Shown here piece by piece: positions 17,056 to 26,539 of a DNA stretch of 64,000 nucleotides. Both the position numbers and the translations under genes were made by a program. The DNA is from Sanguibacter gelidistatuariae (lineage in GTDB: Bacteria; Actinomycetota; Actinomycetes; Actinomycetales; Cellulomonadaceae): assembly GCF_900096585.1 (NCBI RefSeq), contig NZ_FMYH01000001.1:682001-746000 (forward strand), given 5' to 3'. The notes under the pieces are model-generated. The model was not told the origin of the DNA. It did no database searches and saw only the letters and a list, made by a program, of their open reading frames with translations. Within the stretch, counting starts at the first letter, position 1. Every line of letters starts with the position of its first letter.

Positions 17056-19305
17056 GTGGAATCTCCGACGTGGAGCGCCCAGGCGCCGACCGCCCACGGT
17101 CACGGCTCGCGCGACGGTGCGTTCGACCTCGCTGGTGTACGCGACCGAGCCCTCCAGGCCGCCGGGATCGCGACGCTCATCCTCGACCCTGGCCCTGACG
17201 TCCCCACGATCGTCTGGGCGAACGAGTCGTTCGCCCAGCTGACCGGGTATCCAGCCGGTGACGTCGTCGGGCTGCCGCTGACCCTCTTGGAGGCGCCCGG
17301 ACGTGCCGGGTTCGACTTCACGTCCATCCGCGACGAACTGATCCGCGACGACGAGGCACCGCTCACCTGGCGGATGCTCAACGCGCGTGCCGACGGCGGG
17401 CTGGCCTGGTGCGAATACTGCGTGGCCCAGGTCCGCGATGACGACGACGTTGCGCGGCATTGGGTAGCCATGGTCACGGACGTGTCCCAGCAGGTGGTCG
17501 AGCACGACGAACAGGAGCGGTCGATCGAGGTCGAGCGCGCCGCCCGCACCACCCTCGACCTCGTCTCCCTCGTCTCGGACCTGCTCACGGACCTGGACTA
17601 CCCCTATGTGCTGCGTGAGGTGGCCCAGCACCTGCAGCACGGCGTGGTCGGGTGGGCCGGCTTCTACCTCAACGACAACGGGCTCGTCTTCTCCGAGGGG
17701 ATCAACGTCTCGGTGACCTCCTCGGTCGCCTCGAACCGGCTGGCCCGCGAGGCCGGTGTGAGCGTGGACGCGCTCGGCGACTCCCGTACGCCCGGCGACA
17801 GCACCGGCCTCACGCAGGTGATCGCCCCCGTCGTCGATCCCCTGCAGGACCTCCTCGAAGGGCTGGTCTCCGGCCCGATCGGCTTTGCCTTGCGCACCGA
17901 CTACCCGGAGGCGACGGCAGCCCGGGTGCTCGCCACCGAGCTCCGGGTGCGGATGGGTGTCTCCCGCGCCGGCGGTGAGGACGGGTGGCCGGTCGTGGTC
18001 GTCCACGCGGTCCCCGGCCGACGCCGCGTGCTCGGGCTGCTCGTGACGACCCCGAACGACCCAGTGTTCGACGGGATCGCCGACGTCGACGCGACGACCA
18101 TGACTCTGCTGCACGTGGTCGCGCGGCGGGTGGGCATGGCGATCGACAACGTGCGCCTGTATGCGCGCGAGCACCAGCTCGCCGAGACGCTGCAGCGCGC
18201 CATGCTCCCCGAGCAGGTCGACATCGCCGGCCTGGACGTGTGGACCTACTACGCGCCGACCTCCGACCACGCCCAGGTGGGCGGCGACTGGTACGACGTG
18301 CTGCAGATCGACGACGAGGTCGCCGGGCTGGTCATCGGGGACGTCGTCGGCCACGACATCGAGGCTGCCGCGACCATGGGCCAGCTGCGCTCGGTCGTGC
18401 GGTCCTACGCCTTCGAGCTGACGACGCCCGGCCTGGTCCTGGAGCGGGTCGACCAGCTTGTGGTGGGGATGCGGATTCCCCGCTCGGCGAGCCTGGTCTA
18501 CGGCACGCTGCGGCGGGTAGTGCCCGTTGATCCGGGAGTGCCCGAAGAGTCCGGACGGTGGCGGCTGGAGTACTCCCGCGCCGGTCACCTGCCTCCGCTG
18601 CTGGTCCGGGCAGGGAAGGCGTCCCAGCTGAGCGGTGCCGGGGGAGCGCTGATCGGTTTCGGCACCCGCGCCCGAGGGACCGCTGCGGAGATCCTCGAGC
18701 CCGGTGACGCGCTGATCTTCTACACGGACGGTCTGATCGAGCGTCGCGACCGGGCGCTGCGAGCCGGCCTCGCAGCGCTGATCGACGCCGCCGAGCACTC
18801 GACCGCGACCGACGCAGCCGGGATCGGGGAGGAGCTCCTCGCTCGCCTGGCCGACGCGCCCGAGGACGACGTCGCCGTCGTCGTCGTACGCGTGCCGAAT
18901 CCGGTGGCCGACGGCGCGCCGCCAGCCATGAGCCCCCGGTCGCGGCGGTGGCTGCTGCCGAGCGAGCCGGCGTCCATCGGGCGGGCCCGGCACGCTGTCC
19001 TGCGCACCTGCCAGGCCTGGGATCTAGCCGACGTCGCGAACGCCGAGCTGGTGGTGTCCGAGCTCGTGGCTAACGCGGTCCTGCACGGATGGGGTCACAT
19101 CGCGCTGCGGCTCTTCGACACCGGGGACGGGCTGCGCATCGAGGTCGAGGACTCCAACCCGGCCCCGCCCGTCACAACCGACGGGCACGCCAACCGGCTG
19201 GGTGGCTACGGGATGCAGATCGTCGAGCGGCTCGCCGACTGGGGCTGGCGCCCGAGCGGCACGGGCAAGCTCGTCTGGGCGAAGATCCGCACCTCGCAGG
19301 GGTAG
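17056..19305 (+). CDS. PAS-GAF-PP2C(SpoIIE)-HATPase regulatory protein
   Basis: 749 residues from GTG 17056 (AAGGAGG at 17045-17051); the longer open frame to 16978 would enter the divergent promoter. Domains: PAS (about 35-155, VWANESFAQLTGY), GAF (about 165-365), SpoIIE-type PP2C phosphatase (about 375-615; VGGDWYDV, GDVVGHDIEAAATMGQLRSVV, YTDGLIERRD, EDDVAVVVVRV), then an RsbW-like HATPase_c (about 625-748; N-box ELVANAVLHG, GGYGMQIVERL). It probably senses a signal through PAS/GAF, dephosphorylates a STAS antagonist and may also phosphorylate it or bind a sigma factor. It lies between two STAS genes, its likely substrates. Confidence 0.9.
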   Translation: MESPTWSAQAPTAHGHGSRDGAFDLAGVRDRALQAAGIATLILDPGPDVPTIVWANESFAQLTGYPAGDVVGLPLTLLEAPGRAGFDFTSIRDELIRDDEAPLTWRMLNARADGGLAWCEYCVAQVRDDDDVARHWVAMVTDVSQQVVEHDEQERSIEVERAARTTLDLVSLVSDLLTDLDYPYVLREVAQHLQHGVVGWAGFYLNDNGLVFSEGINVSVTSSVASNRLAREAGVSVDALGDSRTPGDSTGLTQVIAPVVDPLQDLLEGLVSGPIGFALRTDYPEATAARVLATELRVRMGVSRAGGEDGWPVVVVHAVPGRRRVLGLLVTTPNDPVFDGIADVDATTMTLLHVVARRVGMAIDNVRLYAREHQLAETLQRAMLPEQVDIAGLDVWTYYAPTSDHAQVGGDWYDVLQIDDEVAGLVIGDVVGHDIEAAATMGQLRSVVRSYAFELTTPGLVLERVDQLVVGMRIPRSASLVYGTLRRVVPVDPGVPEESGRWRLEYSRAGHLPPLLVRAGKASQLSGAGGALIGFGTRARGTAAEILEPGDALIFYTDGLIERRDRALRAGLAALIDAAEHSTATDAAGIGEELLARLADAPEDDVAVVVVRVPNPVADGAPPAMSPRSRRWLLPSEPASIGRARHAVLRTCQAWDLADVANAELVVSELVANAVLHGWGHIALRLFDTGDGLRIEVEDSNPAPPVTTDGHANRLGGYGMQIVERLADWGWRPSGTGKLVWAKIRTSQG

Positions 19306-19371
19306 CGGACCCACGGCCTCAGGGAGCGGACGGGGGCCGCAACCGCGGCGACCGGGGGGGGAGCGTGCGGG

Positions 19372-19743
19372 CTACGCGCGGCGCTCGGGCCCGGAGACCG
19401 CCGGGACGCCCGACGCCGGGGTCAACGGGGTGCAGCTGTGGTCGGGGTCGATCCGGAACAGCTCGAGCGCCCCGCACACCTCGAGCACAAACATGTCGCG
19501 GTCGTCACAGCCGCGCAGCACGGTCGCGCCGCCACGCTTGCGGCCGGAGTCGGCCAGGGAGATCAGGAAGGCGGCACCGGTCGAGTCCATGAAGGTGACC
19601 CGGCACATGTCGATCACCAGCAGCTGGCGACGCAGCCCGACGACGCGGGCGGCGAGCTCGGGGAACTGGTCCCGCTGGGCGAGGTCGAGATCGCCTGTGA
19701 TCACCAGTGTGGTGGTTGCCGGGGAGGTTGCGATCTGGATCAT
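19372..19743 (-). CDS. STAS-domain anti-sigma factor antagonist
   Basis: 123 residues. A compact STAS domain from residue 1 to about 95, with TLVITGDLDLAQRDQF and the phospho-acceptor loop TFMDSTGAAFL (Ser54 by my count), then a short Pro-rich tail. The loop is almost identical to that of the STAS protein at 16499-16975, although the rest is quite different, so both could be substrates of the intervening phosphatase/kinase. It converges on that gene with a 66-bp gap. Confidence 0.85.
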   Translation of the reverse strand: MIQIATSPATTTLVITGDLDLAQRDQFPELAARVVGLRRQLLVIDMCRVTFMDSTGAAFLISLADSGRKRGGATVLRGCDDRDMFVLEVCGALELFRIDPDHSCTPLTPASGVPAVSGPERRA

Positions 19744-19846
19744 GCCTACAGACTCTAGTCACGGCGATGGGCCCATGCACCTCAGATGACAACGTCTTCA
19801 CGCGCGACCGCGCGCCCAGCGCGACGCACCAGGCACAATGGCACCC

Positions 19847-20341
19847 ATGAGCCACGCCCCGCACTCCTCCGCTCCCGTCCCCACGAATCCGCCGGTCGGC
19901 GGCGCCAATCTGCCCGGCGGTAGTGCCAACTTGCTCGGTGGCATCGCCCCGACCCGCCTGGGCGCCGACCACCCCGACGTCGCCGCGCGCGCCGACGTCG
20001 CCGGCGGCCGGGCCGTGGCCGACGTCGCGCGCGACTACCCGTCGTCGTCGTACGTGTGGGCGGTGCTCGCCGAGGGCGCCCTGGACCGCGGCGACGAGGT
20101 AACGGCCTACGCCTTCGCCCGGACCGGCTACCACCGCGGTCTCGACTCCCTGCGCAAGGCCGGATGGCGTGGCCAGGGGCCGATCCCCGTCGATCACGAG
20201 GCAAACCAGGGCTTCCTGCGGGCCCTGCTCGCGCTCGCCGAGGCCGCCGAGATCATCGGCGAGGAAGACGAGGCAGCCCGCTGCCAGACCTTCTTGCGGG
20301 ACTCCGGCGTAGCCCCCGACGACGTCGCAGCGCTGCGATAG
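19847..20341 (+). CDS. DUF3151 family protein
   Basis: 164 residues from ATG 19847 (an ATG 9 bp upstream is also possible). After a flexible Pro/Gly-rich N-terminus (1-30), the DUF3151 core shows SSYVWAVLAEGALDRGD, AYAFARTGYHRGLDSLRKAGWRG, NQGFLRALLALAEAAEIIGE and RCQTFLRDSG. The family is actinobacterial, alpha-helical and TPR-like, with no known function. Stops converge with the SUKH gene, 24 bp apart. Confidence 0.82.
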   Translation: MSHAPHSSAPVPTNPPVGGANLPGGSANLLGGIAPTRLGADHPDVAARADVAGGRAVADVARDYPSSSYVWAVLAEGALDRGDEVTAYAFARTGYHRGLDSLRKAGWRGQGPIPVDHEANQGFLRALLALAEAAEIIGEEDEAARCQTFLRDSGVAPDDVAALR

Positions 20342-20365
20342 GGATAGATGGACGGTCGTCGCGAG

Positions 20366-20953
20366 CTAGCCGATCGCTTCCCTGAGCTCAGGTTCGCACT
20401 CGCGTGGGAAGCGGCCGATGTCGACCGTCCACTCTCCCTGGTCGGTGATCGACCAGTACCCGTGATCGAGCGCCCAGGTCCACCCCTCCACCCGACGCGC
20501 GAGTGAGATCGGGGTGGACTCGCTGATGCCCGAGAAGGATGTGTATACCGCCGTGGGAGCTCTCTCACCCTCCAGGGCGCTGCAGTCCATGACCACGGGT
20601 AGCTGATGCGCGAGGATGAGCAACCACCGGGGCTGCCGGATGTATGGGGCGTCGTAGTCTTCCCCCGGCATGGGAGCAGTAGCAGACTGCCATTCGCGAG
20701 TCAGCCTGAGCGCTGTCCGAAGGTCCGGGAACAGCATGAACGGAACGATCCCCTTGCCCACGGCACCGCCGTCTCCGTCGTGCCACGTCCAGAGCGTGCG
20801 CGCGTCCTCGGGGAAGGGGAAGCCGAGTTCCGCGGCGATCTCGTCGATCTCAGGGTCCGAGAGGCCTCGGGGGAGGCTCGATGTGACTGTTGCCCTCATG
20901 CTTCTCAGCCTGGCTTCATACTCAGCGAGGGCGGACGCCAAGGGTGTTTTCAT
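20366..20953 (-). CDS. SMI1/KNR4 (SUKH) family protein
   Basis: 195 residues. The SUKH core includes GLSDPEIDEIAAELGFPFPEDARTLW, an HDGDGG segment and VPFMLFPDL, the typical order of a SMI1/KNR4 domain. SUKH proteins often act as immunity proteins against polymorphic or contact-dependent toxins, but many are orphans. No toxin gene is adjacent. It is less GC-rich than its neighbours and borders an IS30 remnant and a short repeat array, so this is a small accessory spot. Orphan immunity is an inference. Confidence 0.8.
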   Translation of the reverse strand: MKTPLASALAEYEARLRSMRATVTSSLPRGLSDPEIDEIAAELGFPFPEDARTLWTWHDGDGGAVGKGIVPFMLFPDLRTALRLTREWQSATAPMPGEDYDAPYIRQPRWLLILAHQLPVVMDCSALEGERAPTAVYTSFSGISESTPISLARRVEGWTWALDHGYWSITDQGEWTVDIGRFPRECEPELREAIG

Positions 20954-21057
20954 CTGGAAAGCCCCTTGTGTCGGTGGGCCTCTGGATCGAGTGGGTTGCG
21001 ATGAACGCTAGCGGAGGTGCGGTATAGATGCCGCAGTTCATACAAATTTCACCCGTC

Positions 21058-21392
21058 CTGGCGGACCTGGCACGCTCGAGGACGCCTCGTCAGATCGCGG
21101 GTTGTTTGCATTGTGAGGCGACGGGCACCAGCGTTGACCAGATGAAACGGTCCCCGCCTGCCAGTGGTGGTGCGGCCAGCCCCGAAGCGTTCTACCGGTT
21201 CATCTACTCCACCAGCCACCAGCCACCAGCCACCAGCCACCAGCCACCAGCCACCAGCCACCAGCCACCAGCCCTACCTCGGGCGCCATCGCCGAAGAGC
21301 TCAACGAACGCCCCCGAGCAGCCCTCGACTTCTGCACACCACGCGAAGCCTTCGAACAACTCCTCAACGACGACGTTGCTTCCACGCCTTGA
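21058..21392 (+). pseudogene. IS30-family transposase remnant, interrupted by repeat array
   Basis: Two pieces of an IS30-type transposase survive. The 5' piece (about 21058-21210) reads SRTPRQIAG and, after a degraded stretch, PEAFYRFIYS, matching the WSPEQIAG and HETIYRFIY segments of IS30 transposases. The 3' piece (21282-21392, another frame) reads ELNERPRAALDFCTPREAF and then a TGA, matching the C-terminal LNxRPRKTLGxxTPxEVF. The DDE catalytic domain of about 200 residues is gone, and a heptamer array sits in its place. No inverted terminal repeats are evident. This accounts for most of the 604-bp stretch 20954-21557, which has no intact gene. Confidence 0.7.
21209..21271. repeat. Heptanucleotide array CCACCAG x9
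   Basis: Nine perfect units of CCACCAG (opposite strand CTGGTGG) plus two bases. It sits exactly at the junction between the two IS30 transposase fragments. The unit is one base different, allowing for rotation, from the array at 55498-55543. Confidence 0.95.
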
Positions 21393-21512
21393 CACCAAGG
21401 AGGATGCAGGCGAAGTGGAAGCACCGGCGCTGCACCAAGGGCAAACGAACGGTAAACTCATCGGGGAAATCGGGTCACTGCCGCCCGGCCCGGTGCACCA
21501 GCGCGATGTTGA

Positions 21513-22844
<1,332 letters not shown>

Positions 22845-22865
22845 CCCCCCTCACGCCCCTCCCTC

Positions 22866-22963
22866 GCGAACTCGTGAGGGACTCTGCGAGCTCGTGAGCC
22901 AGGACCCTTCCCCGCCCGGGAACCGTCCTGGCTCACGAGTTCGCGGGCGGGTTCACGAGTTGG
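22866..22963. repeat. Nested intergenic palindrome (CGAACTCGTGAG type)
   Basis: Core arms of 20 bp (22886-22905 and 22925-22944, one mismatch) enclose a 19-base loop. A further copy of the arm motif lies outside on each side: GCGAACTCGTGAG at 22866-22878 and its complement-like TTCACGAGTTGGCG at 22951-22964. The layout is motif, spacer, motif, loop, and the reverse. It lies between purA and purD, both on the + strand. Confidence 0.8.
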
Positions 22964-23046
22964 CGGGACGCGGCTTTGGGGCTCGAGTTGGGCGCCTGGG
23001 TGGACGTTCGGGGGGCGTCTAGACGTTCGCCGCTAGACTCGGCGGC

Positions 23047-24351
23047 GTGAAGATTCTTGTCATCGGTTCCGGTGCCCGCGAGCACGCCATCGTTCATTCC
23101 CTCGCGCAGGAGGCGCCCGCATCGGGCCCGCACGAGCTGCACGCGGCTCCCGGGAACCCAGGCATCGCCGAGCTCGCCACCCTGCACGCGGTGGACACGC
23201 TCGACGGCGCCGCGGTGACCGCGCTGGCCCGGTCCCTCGGTGCCAAGCTTGTGATCGTCGGACCCGAGGCGCCGCTCGTCGCGGGCGTTGCCGACGCGGT
23301 CAAGCAGGCCGGGATCGCGGTCTTCGGGCCGAGCGCCGACGCCGCCCGCCTGGAAGGTTCCAAGGCCTTCGCCAAGGAGGTCATGGCTGCGGCCGAGGTT
23401 CCGACCGCGATGGCGCACGTCTGCTCGACCGTCGACCAGGTCGCCGACGCGCTCGACGCCTTCGGCCCGCCCTACGTCGTCAAGGACGACGGGCTCGCGG
23501 CCGGCAAGGGGGTCGTCGTGACGAACGACCGCCTTGAGGCGCTCGACCACGCCCGTGCCTGCTTCGCGAACCCTGACCGCGGCGGCGACCCGCGCGTGGT
23601 CATCGAGGAGTTCCTCGACGGCCCCGAGGTGTCGCTGTTCTGCATCAGCGACGGTGAGACCGTCGTCCCGCTCGCCCCCGCCCAGGACTTCAAGCGCGCC
23701 TTCGACGCCGACGCCGGCCCCAACACCGGCGGGATGGGCGCCTACAGCCCCCTGCCCTGGGCGCCCGCCGGCCTCGTCGACCAGGTCGTCGCACGGGTCG
23801 CGCAGCCGACCATCGACGAGATGAAGGCCCGCGGCATCCCCTTCGCCGGGGTGCTCTACGTCGGCCTCGCGCTGACCAGCCGCGGCACCCGGGTCATCGA
23901 GTTCAATGCGCGCTTCGGCGACCCGGAGACGCAGGTCGTGCTGTCCCGGCTGCAGACCCCGTTGTCGGCGCTGCTGCTCGCCGCGGCCACCGGTGTGCTG
24001 GCCGATCTCCCCAAGCTGCGCTGGGCCGACTCGGCCGCCGTGACGGTCGTGGTCGCCGCGAACGGCTACCCGGCGAACGTGAAGTACGGCGACCCGGTCA
24101 CCGGGATCACCGAGGCCGACCGGGTTGACGGCGCGCACGTGCTGCACGCGGGCACCGCGATCAACGACGACGGTGAGCTGGTGAGCGCGGGCGGCCGGGT
24201 GCTCTCGGTCGTGGGTGTGGGGGAGGACCTAGCCGAGGCGCGGCGTCGGGCATATGCCGGGGTCGACCTGATCGTGCTTCCCGGATCGCACCACCGCACG
24301 GACATCGCTCGGGCGGCCGCCGCGAGCCAGTCCGCGGGACCTGTGCGATGA
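23047..24351 (+). CDS. purD: Phosphoribosylamine-glycine ligase
   Basis: 434 residues, ATP-grasp fold, GTG start. It makes GAR from phosphoribosylamine, glycine and ATP, the second step of purine synthesis. Motifs: VIGSGAREHAI (N-terminus), VGPEAPLVAGV, GPSADAARLEGSKAFAKEVM, VVKDDGLAAGKGVVV, EEFLDGPEVSLFCISDG, NTGGMGAYSPLPW and EFNARFGDPETQVVL. The stop overlaps the purC start (ATGA), so purD-purC is a two-gene operon. Confidence 0.97.
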   Translation: MKILVIGSGAREHAIVHSLAQEAPASGPHELHAAPGNPGIAELATLHAVDTLDGAAVTALARSLGAKLVIVGPEAPLVAGVADAVKQAGIAVFGPSADAARLEGSKAFAKEVMAAAEVPTAMAHVCSTVDQVADALDAFGPPYVVKDDGLAAGKGVVVTNDRLEALDHARACFANPDRGGDPRVVIEEFLDGPEVSLFCISDGETVVPLAPAQDFKRAFDADAGPNTGGMGAYSPLPWAPAGLVDQVVARVAQPTIDEMKARGIPFAGVLYVGLALTSRGTRVIEFNARFGDPETQVVLSRLQTPLSALLLAAATGVLADLPKLRWADSAAVTVVVAANGYPANVKYGDPVTGITEADRVDGAHVLHAGTAINDDGELVSAGGRVLSVVGVGEDLAEARRRAYAGVDLIVLPGSHHRTDIARAAAASQSAGPVR

Positions 24352-25295
24352 GCGCGGGCTTCGACTCCGACACCCCCGAGCTTGAGGGCTGGCGGCACAC
24401 CTACTCCGGCAAGGTCCGTGACCTCTACGAGCCGGACCTCGCCCACTACGGCGGCGTGCACCCGCTCGGCGACGTCGTGCTCGTCGTCGCCTCGGACCGC
24501 GTGAGCGCCTTCGACCACGTGCTCTCGCCCGGGATCCCCGACAAGGGCACGATCCTCACCCAGCTGAGCCTGTGGTGGTTCGACCAGTTCTCCGACATCG
24601 TCGACAACCACGTCGTGAGCACCGAGATCTCGACCATGGTCGGCGACGGGCTGGTGCCGGTCGAGGTCGCGGGCCGCTCGATGATCTGTCGCCGCCTCGA
24701 GATGTTCCCGGTCGAGTGCGTGGCGCGCGGGTATCTCACCGGCTCCGGGCTCCTGGAGTACCGCGAGAGCCAGTCGGTGTGCGGCGTGCCGCTGCCCGCC
24801 GGACTCGTCGACGGGTCCCGGCTGCCCGAGCCGATCTTCACCCCGGCCACCAAGGCCGAGGTCGGCGAGCACGACGAGAACGTCAGCTTCGAGGTGGTCG
24901 CCGCCAAGATCGGCGAGGCCGCCGCCACGCGTCTGCGTTCGCTGACGCTGTCGGTCTACGCCCGGGCCGAGGAGATCGCTCGCTCGCGTGGGGTCATCCT
25001 CGCGGACACGAAGTTCGAGTTCGGGACCGACCCTGTGACTGGCGAGATCGTGCTGGGCGACGAGGTGCTGACCCCCGACTCCTCCCGCTTCTGGGCGCTC
25101 GACGGCTGGGCCCCGGGGCGGTCGCAGCCGAGCTTCGACAAGCAGCCGATCCGCGACTGGCTCGCCTCGCCCGCCTCGGGCTGGGACCGCACGGGCAACG
25201 ACGCGCCGCCGGAGCTGTCCGACGCCGTCGTGCAGGCGACCCGGGCCCGGTACCTGGACGCCTACGAGCGACTGACGGGCGAGTCTCTGTTCTGA
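24348..25295 (+). CDS. purC: SAICAR synthetase
   Basis: 315 residues. It condenses CAIR with aspartate in purine synthesis. Seen: YSGKVRDLYEP near the N-terminus, DRVSAFDHVLSPGIPDKGTILTQLSLWWF, EVAGRSMICRRLEMFPVECVARGYLTGSG, and DTKFEFGTDP. At 315 residues it is of the longer type, with a C-terminal extension common in actinobacteria and yeast. Overlaps purD by 4 bp. A dispersed palindrome lies 34 bp after its stop. Confidence 0.96.
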   Translation: MSAGFDSDTPELEGWRHTYSGKVRDLYEPDLAHYGGVHPLGDVVLVVASDRVSAFDHVLSPGIPDKGTILTQLSLWWFDQFSDIVDNHVVSTEISTMVGDGLVPVEVAGRSMICRRLEMFPVECVARGYLTGSGLLEYRESQSVCGVPLPAGLVDGSRLPEPIFTPATKAEVGEHDENVSFEVVAAKIGEAAATRLRSLTLSVYARAEEIARSRGVILADTKFEFGTDPVTGEIVLGDEVLTPDSSRFWALDGWAPGRSQPSFDKQPIRDWLASPASGWDRTGNDAPPELSDAVVQATRARYLDAYERLTGESLF

Positions 25296-25329
25296 GCGGG
25301 CTGGTACGGGCCTGACCCGACGTCCTCCA

Positions 25330-25399
25330 TACGGGGCGTGCTCTTGACTACAGGGCGTGCGTTTGAATGCACGTTCCGTAGTCAAGAGCACGCCCCGTA
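25330..25399. repeat. Dispersed palindromic element, copy 2
   Basis: 31-bp arms (25330-25360 and 25369-25399) around an 8-base loop, with three mismatches clustered near the loop. It is downstream of purC and 124 bp before the padR start. The outer half of each arm is identical in sequence to copy 1, including the TGCTCTTGACTAC core. Confidence 0.9.
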
Positions 25400-25508
25400 C
25401 TTGGTTGTGGGCGGGGTAGGCAGCGTCGGCCGGATGGGCAGGGCCTGCCGGGCGGGCAGGGCGGCGGCGACGTACGGGGGCAAGGGGTTGCGCTATGGGT
25501 CGGTGGGC

Positions 25509-25518
25509 GATATATATC
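25509..25518. promoter_or_regulatory. AT-rich palindrome in the padR promoter
   Basis: GATATATATC is a perfect 10-bp palindrome ending 4 bp before the padR ATG in otherwise GC-rich DNA. It may combine the -10 region with an autoregulatory PadR site; PadR operators are usually AT-rich dyads. Confidence 0.45.
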
Positions 25519-25522
25519 TACT

Positions 25523-25885
25523 ATGACAAATCCATTCCGGATGACTCGCCAGGGTTATCTCATCCTGCTCTCGCTCGTGGGGGAGCGGCGGCATGGCTAC
25601 GCCGTGATCCAGTCCGTCGTCGAGCTGTCCGCGGGTGAGGTCACGCTCGCGGCGGGGACCCTCTACGGCAATCTTGATCGACTGCTTGCGGCCGGTCTCG
25701 TCGAGAGCGCCGGCGACGAGGTGGTCGACGGTCGTCAGCGCCGCTACTACCGGGCGACCGACGCCGGAGCGCAGGCCGCGCAGGCCGAGACGCTGCGTCT
25801 CGCACAGCTCGCCGCCCGCGCCCAGCAGGTGCTCGACGCCGGGGCGCGCGGGCTCGGCCGGCGCCCGGCCCTGGGCGGTGCGTGA
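25523..25885 (+). CDS. PadR family transcriptional regulator
   Basis: 120 residues. A PadR winged helix occupies most of it: LILLSLVGERRHGYAVIQSV, AAGTLYGNLDRLLAAGLVES, and the wing RQRRYYRATDAG. The C-terminal helix (about 90-110) is the dimer part of a short subfamily-2 type PadR. It likely represses its own operon with the membrane protein gene that overlaps its stop. Confidence 0.88.
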   Translation: MTNPFRMTRQGYLILLSLVGERRHGYAVIQSVVELSAGEVTLAAGTLYGNLDRLLAAGLVESAGDEVVDGRQRRYYRATDAGAQAAQAETLRLAQLAARAQQVLDAGARGLGRRPALGGA

Positions 25886-26472
25886 GGATGGCGACGTCTT
25901 CCGCGGGCCGTCTGGATCTCTTCGATCTGTCGGCGCGCCTCTGGATGCGCGCCTACCCGCGCCGGTGGCGCGCCACCTACGGCACGGACCTGCTCGGCAT
26001 GCTGGCCGACGTCGCGCCCGAGCGGGCGCGGACGGTTCCGGTCCGTGAGGGGCTCGCCGTCCTGCGGGCCGGCTGGGCGCTGCGTTGGCGTGAGCACCCA
26101 CGGTTCTGGCTGTGGCTGGGCTACCGGTTGCTCAACCGACGCCTGCCGGGTCGCTACCGATACTGGGTGATCGACGATCTGCTCGGGCCGCTCTATGACG
26201 CGCGGACCTTTCTGGCCGCCTTCCCGATCTTTTTCGTCCCGATGTTCATGCCCGACTGGTTCCCCGGGGAGTCGAGCGTGCCGCCGGACGGGGTTCTGGG
26301 GTTCGTCGTCGTCTGGTGCATCTTCGTGGTGCTCGTGTCCATGGCGTTCAAGTTCTACGCGCGCCAGGTGTGGAACAAGCACATCGGCGGCCCCTACCCA
26401 ACGGCACTCCTCCCGCTCTGGCACCGCGTCGCAGTGCGCCGGACGGCTCGTGCGGCGTCCCGACAGGTGTGA
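25882..26472 (+). CDS. Membrane protein co-transcribed with PadR
   Basis: 196 residues, GTG start overlapping the padR stop (GTGA). The N-terminal half is soluble and Arg/Trp-rich with LWMRAYPRRWRATYGTDLLGML, a segment typical of actinobacterial proteins paired with PadR regulators. Two hydrophobic helices follow (about 112-130 and 145-165), with a basic C-terminus. No enzyme family is visible. The gene pair suggests a membrane function controlled by a small ligand. Confidence 0.7.
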   Translation: MRMATSSAGRLDLFDLSARLWMRAYPRRWRATYGTDLLGMLADVAPERARTVPVREGLAVLRAGWALRWREHPRFWLWLGYRLLNRRLPGRYRYWVIDDLLGPLYDARTFLAAFPIFFVPMFMPDWFPGESSVPPDGVLGFVVVWCIFVVLVSMAFKFYARQVWNKHIGGPYPTALLPLWHRVAVRRTARAASRQV

Positions 26473-26492
26473 CGCAGCACGCATTTGCCAGG

Positions 26493-26506
26493 TTAGGGGT
26501 CCCATA
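26493..26506. promoter_or_regulatory. Iron-box-like site (upstream of pair)
   Basis: TTAGGGGTCCCATA, set in GGTTAGG...CCATACC, shares its ends with the stronger box at 26518-26531. The two start 25 bp apart. The centre is less canonical, so it may be an auxiliary DtxR site. Confidence 0.5.
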
Positions 26507-26517
26507 CCAAAGGAAGG

Positions 26518-26531
26518 TTAGGCATGCCATA
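26518..26531. promoter_or_regulatory. DtxR/IdeR-type iron box (downstream of pair)
   Basis: TTAGGCATGCCATA matches the iron-box pattern closely. It ends 8 bp before the ATG at 26540, so iron-bound repressor would block the siderophore-interacting protein gene. Confidence 0.75.
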
Positions 26532-26539
26532 CTCGAGGC

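Noticed and set aside
21209-21271. CRISPR array
   Set aside because: Units are 7 bp with no spacers, and there are no cas genes.
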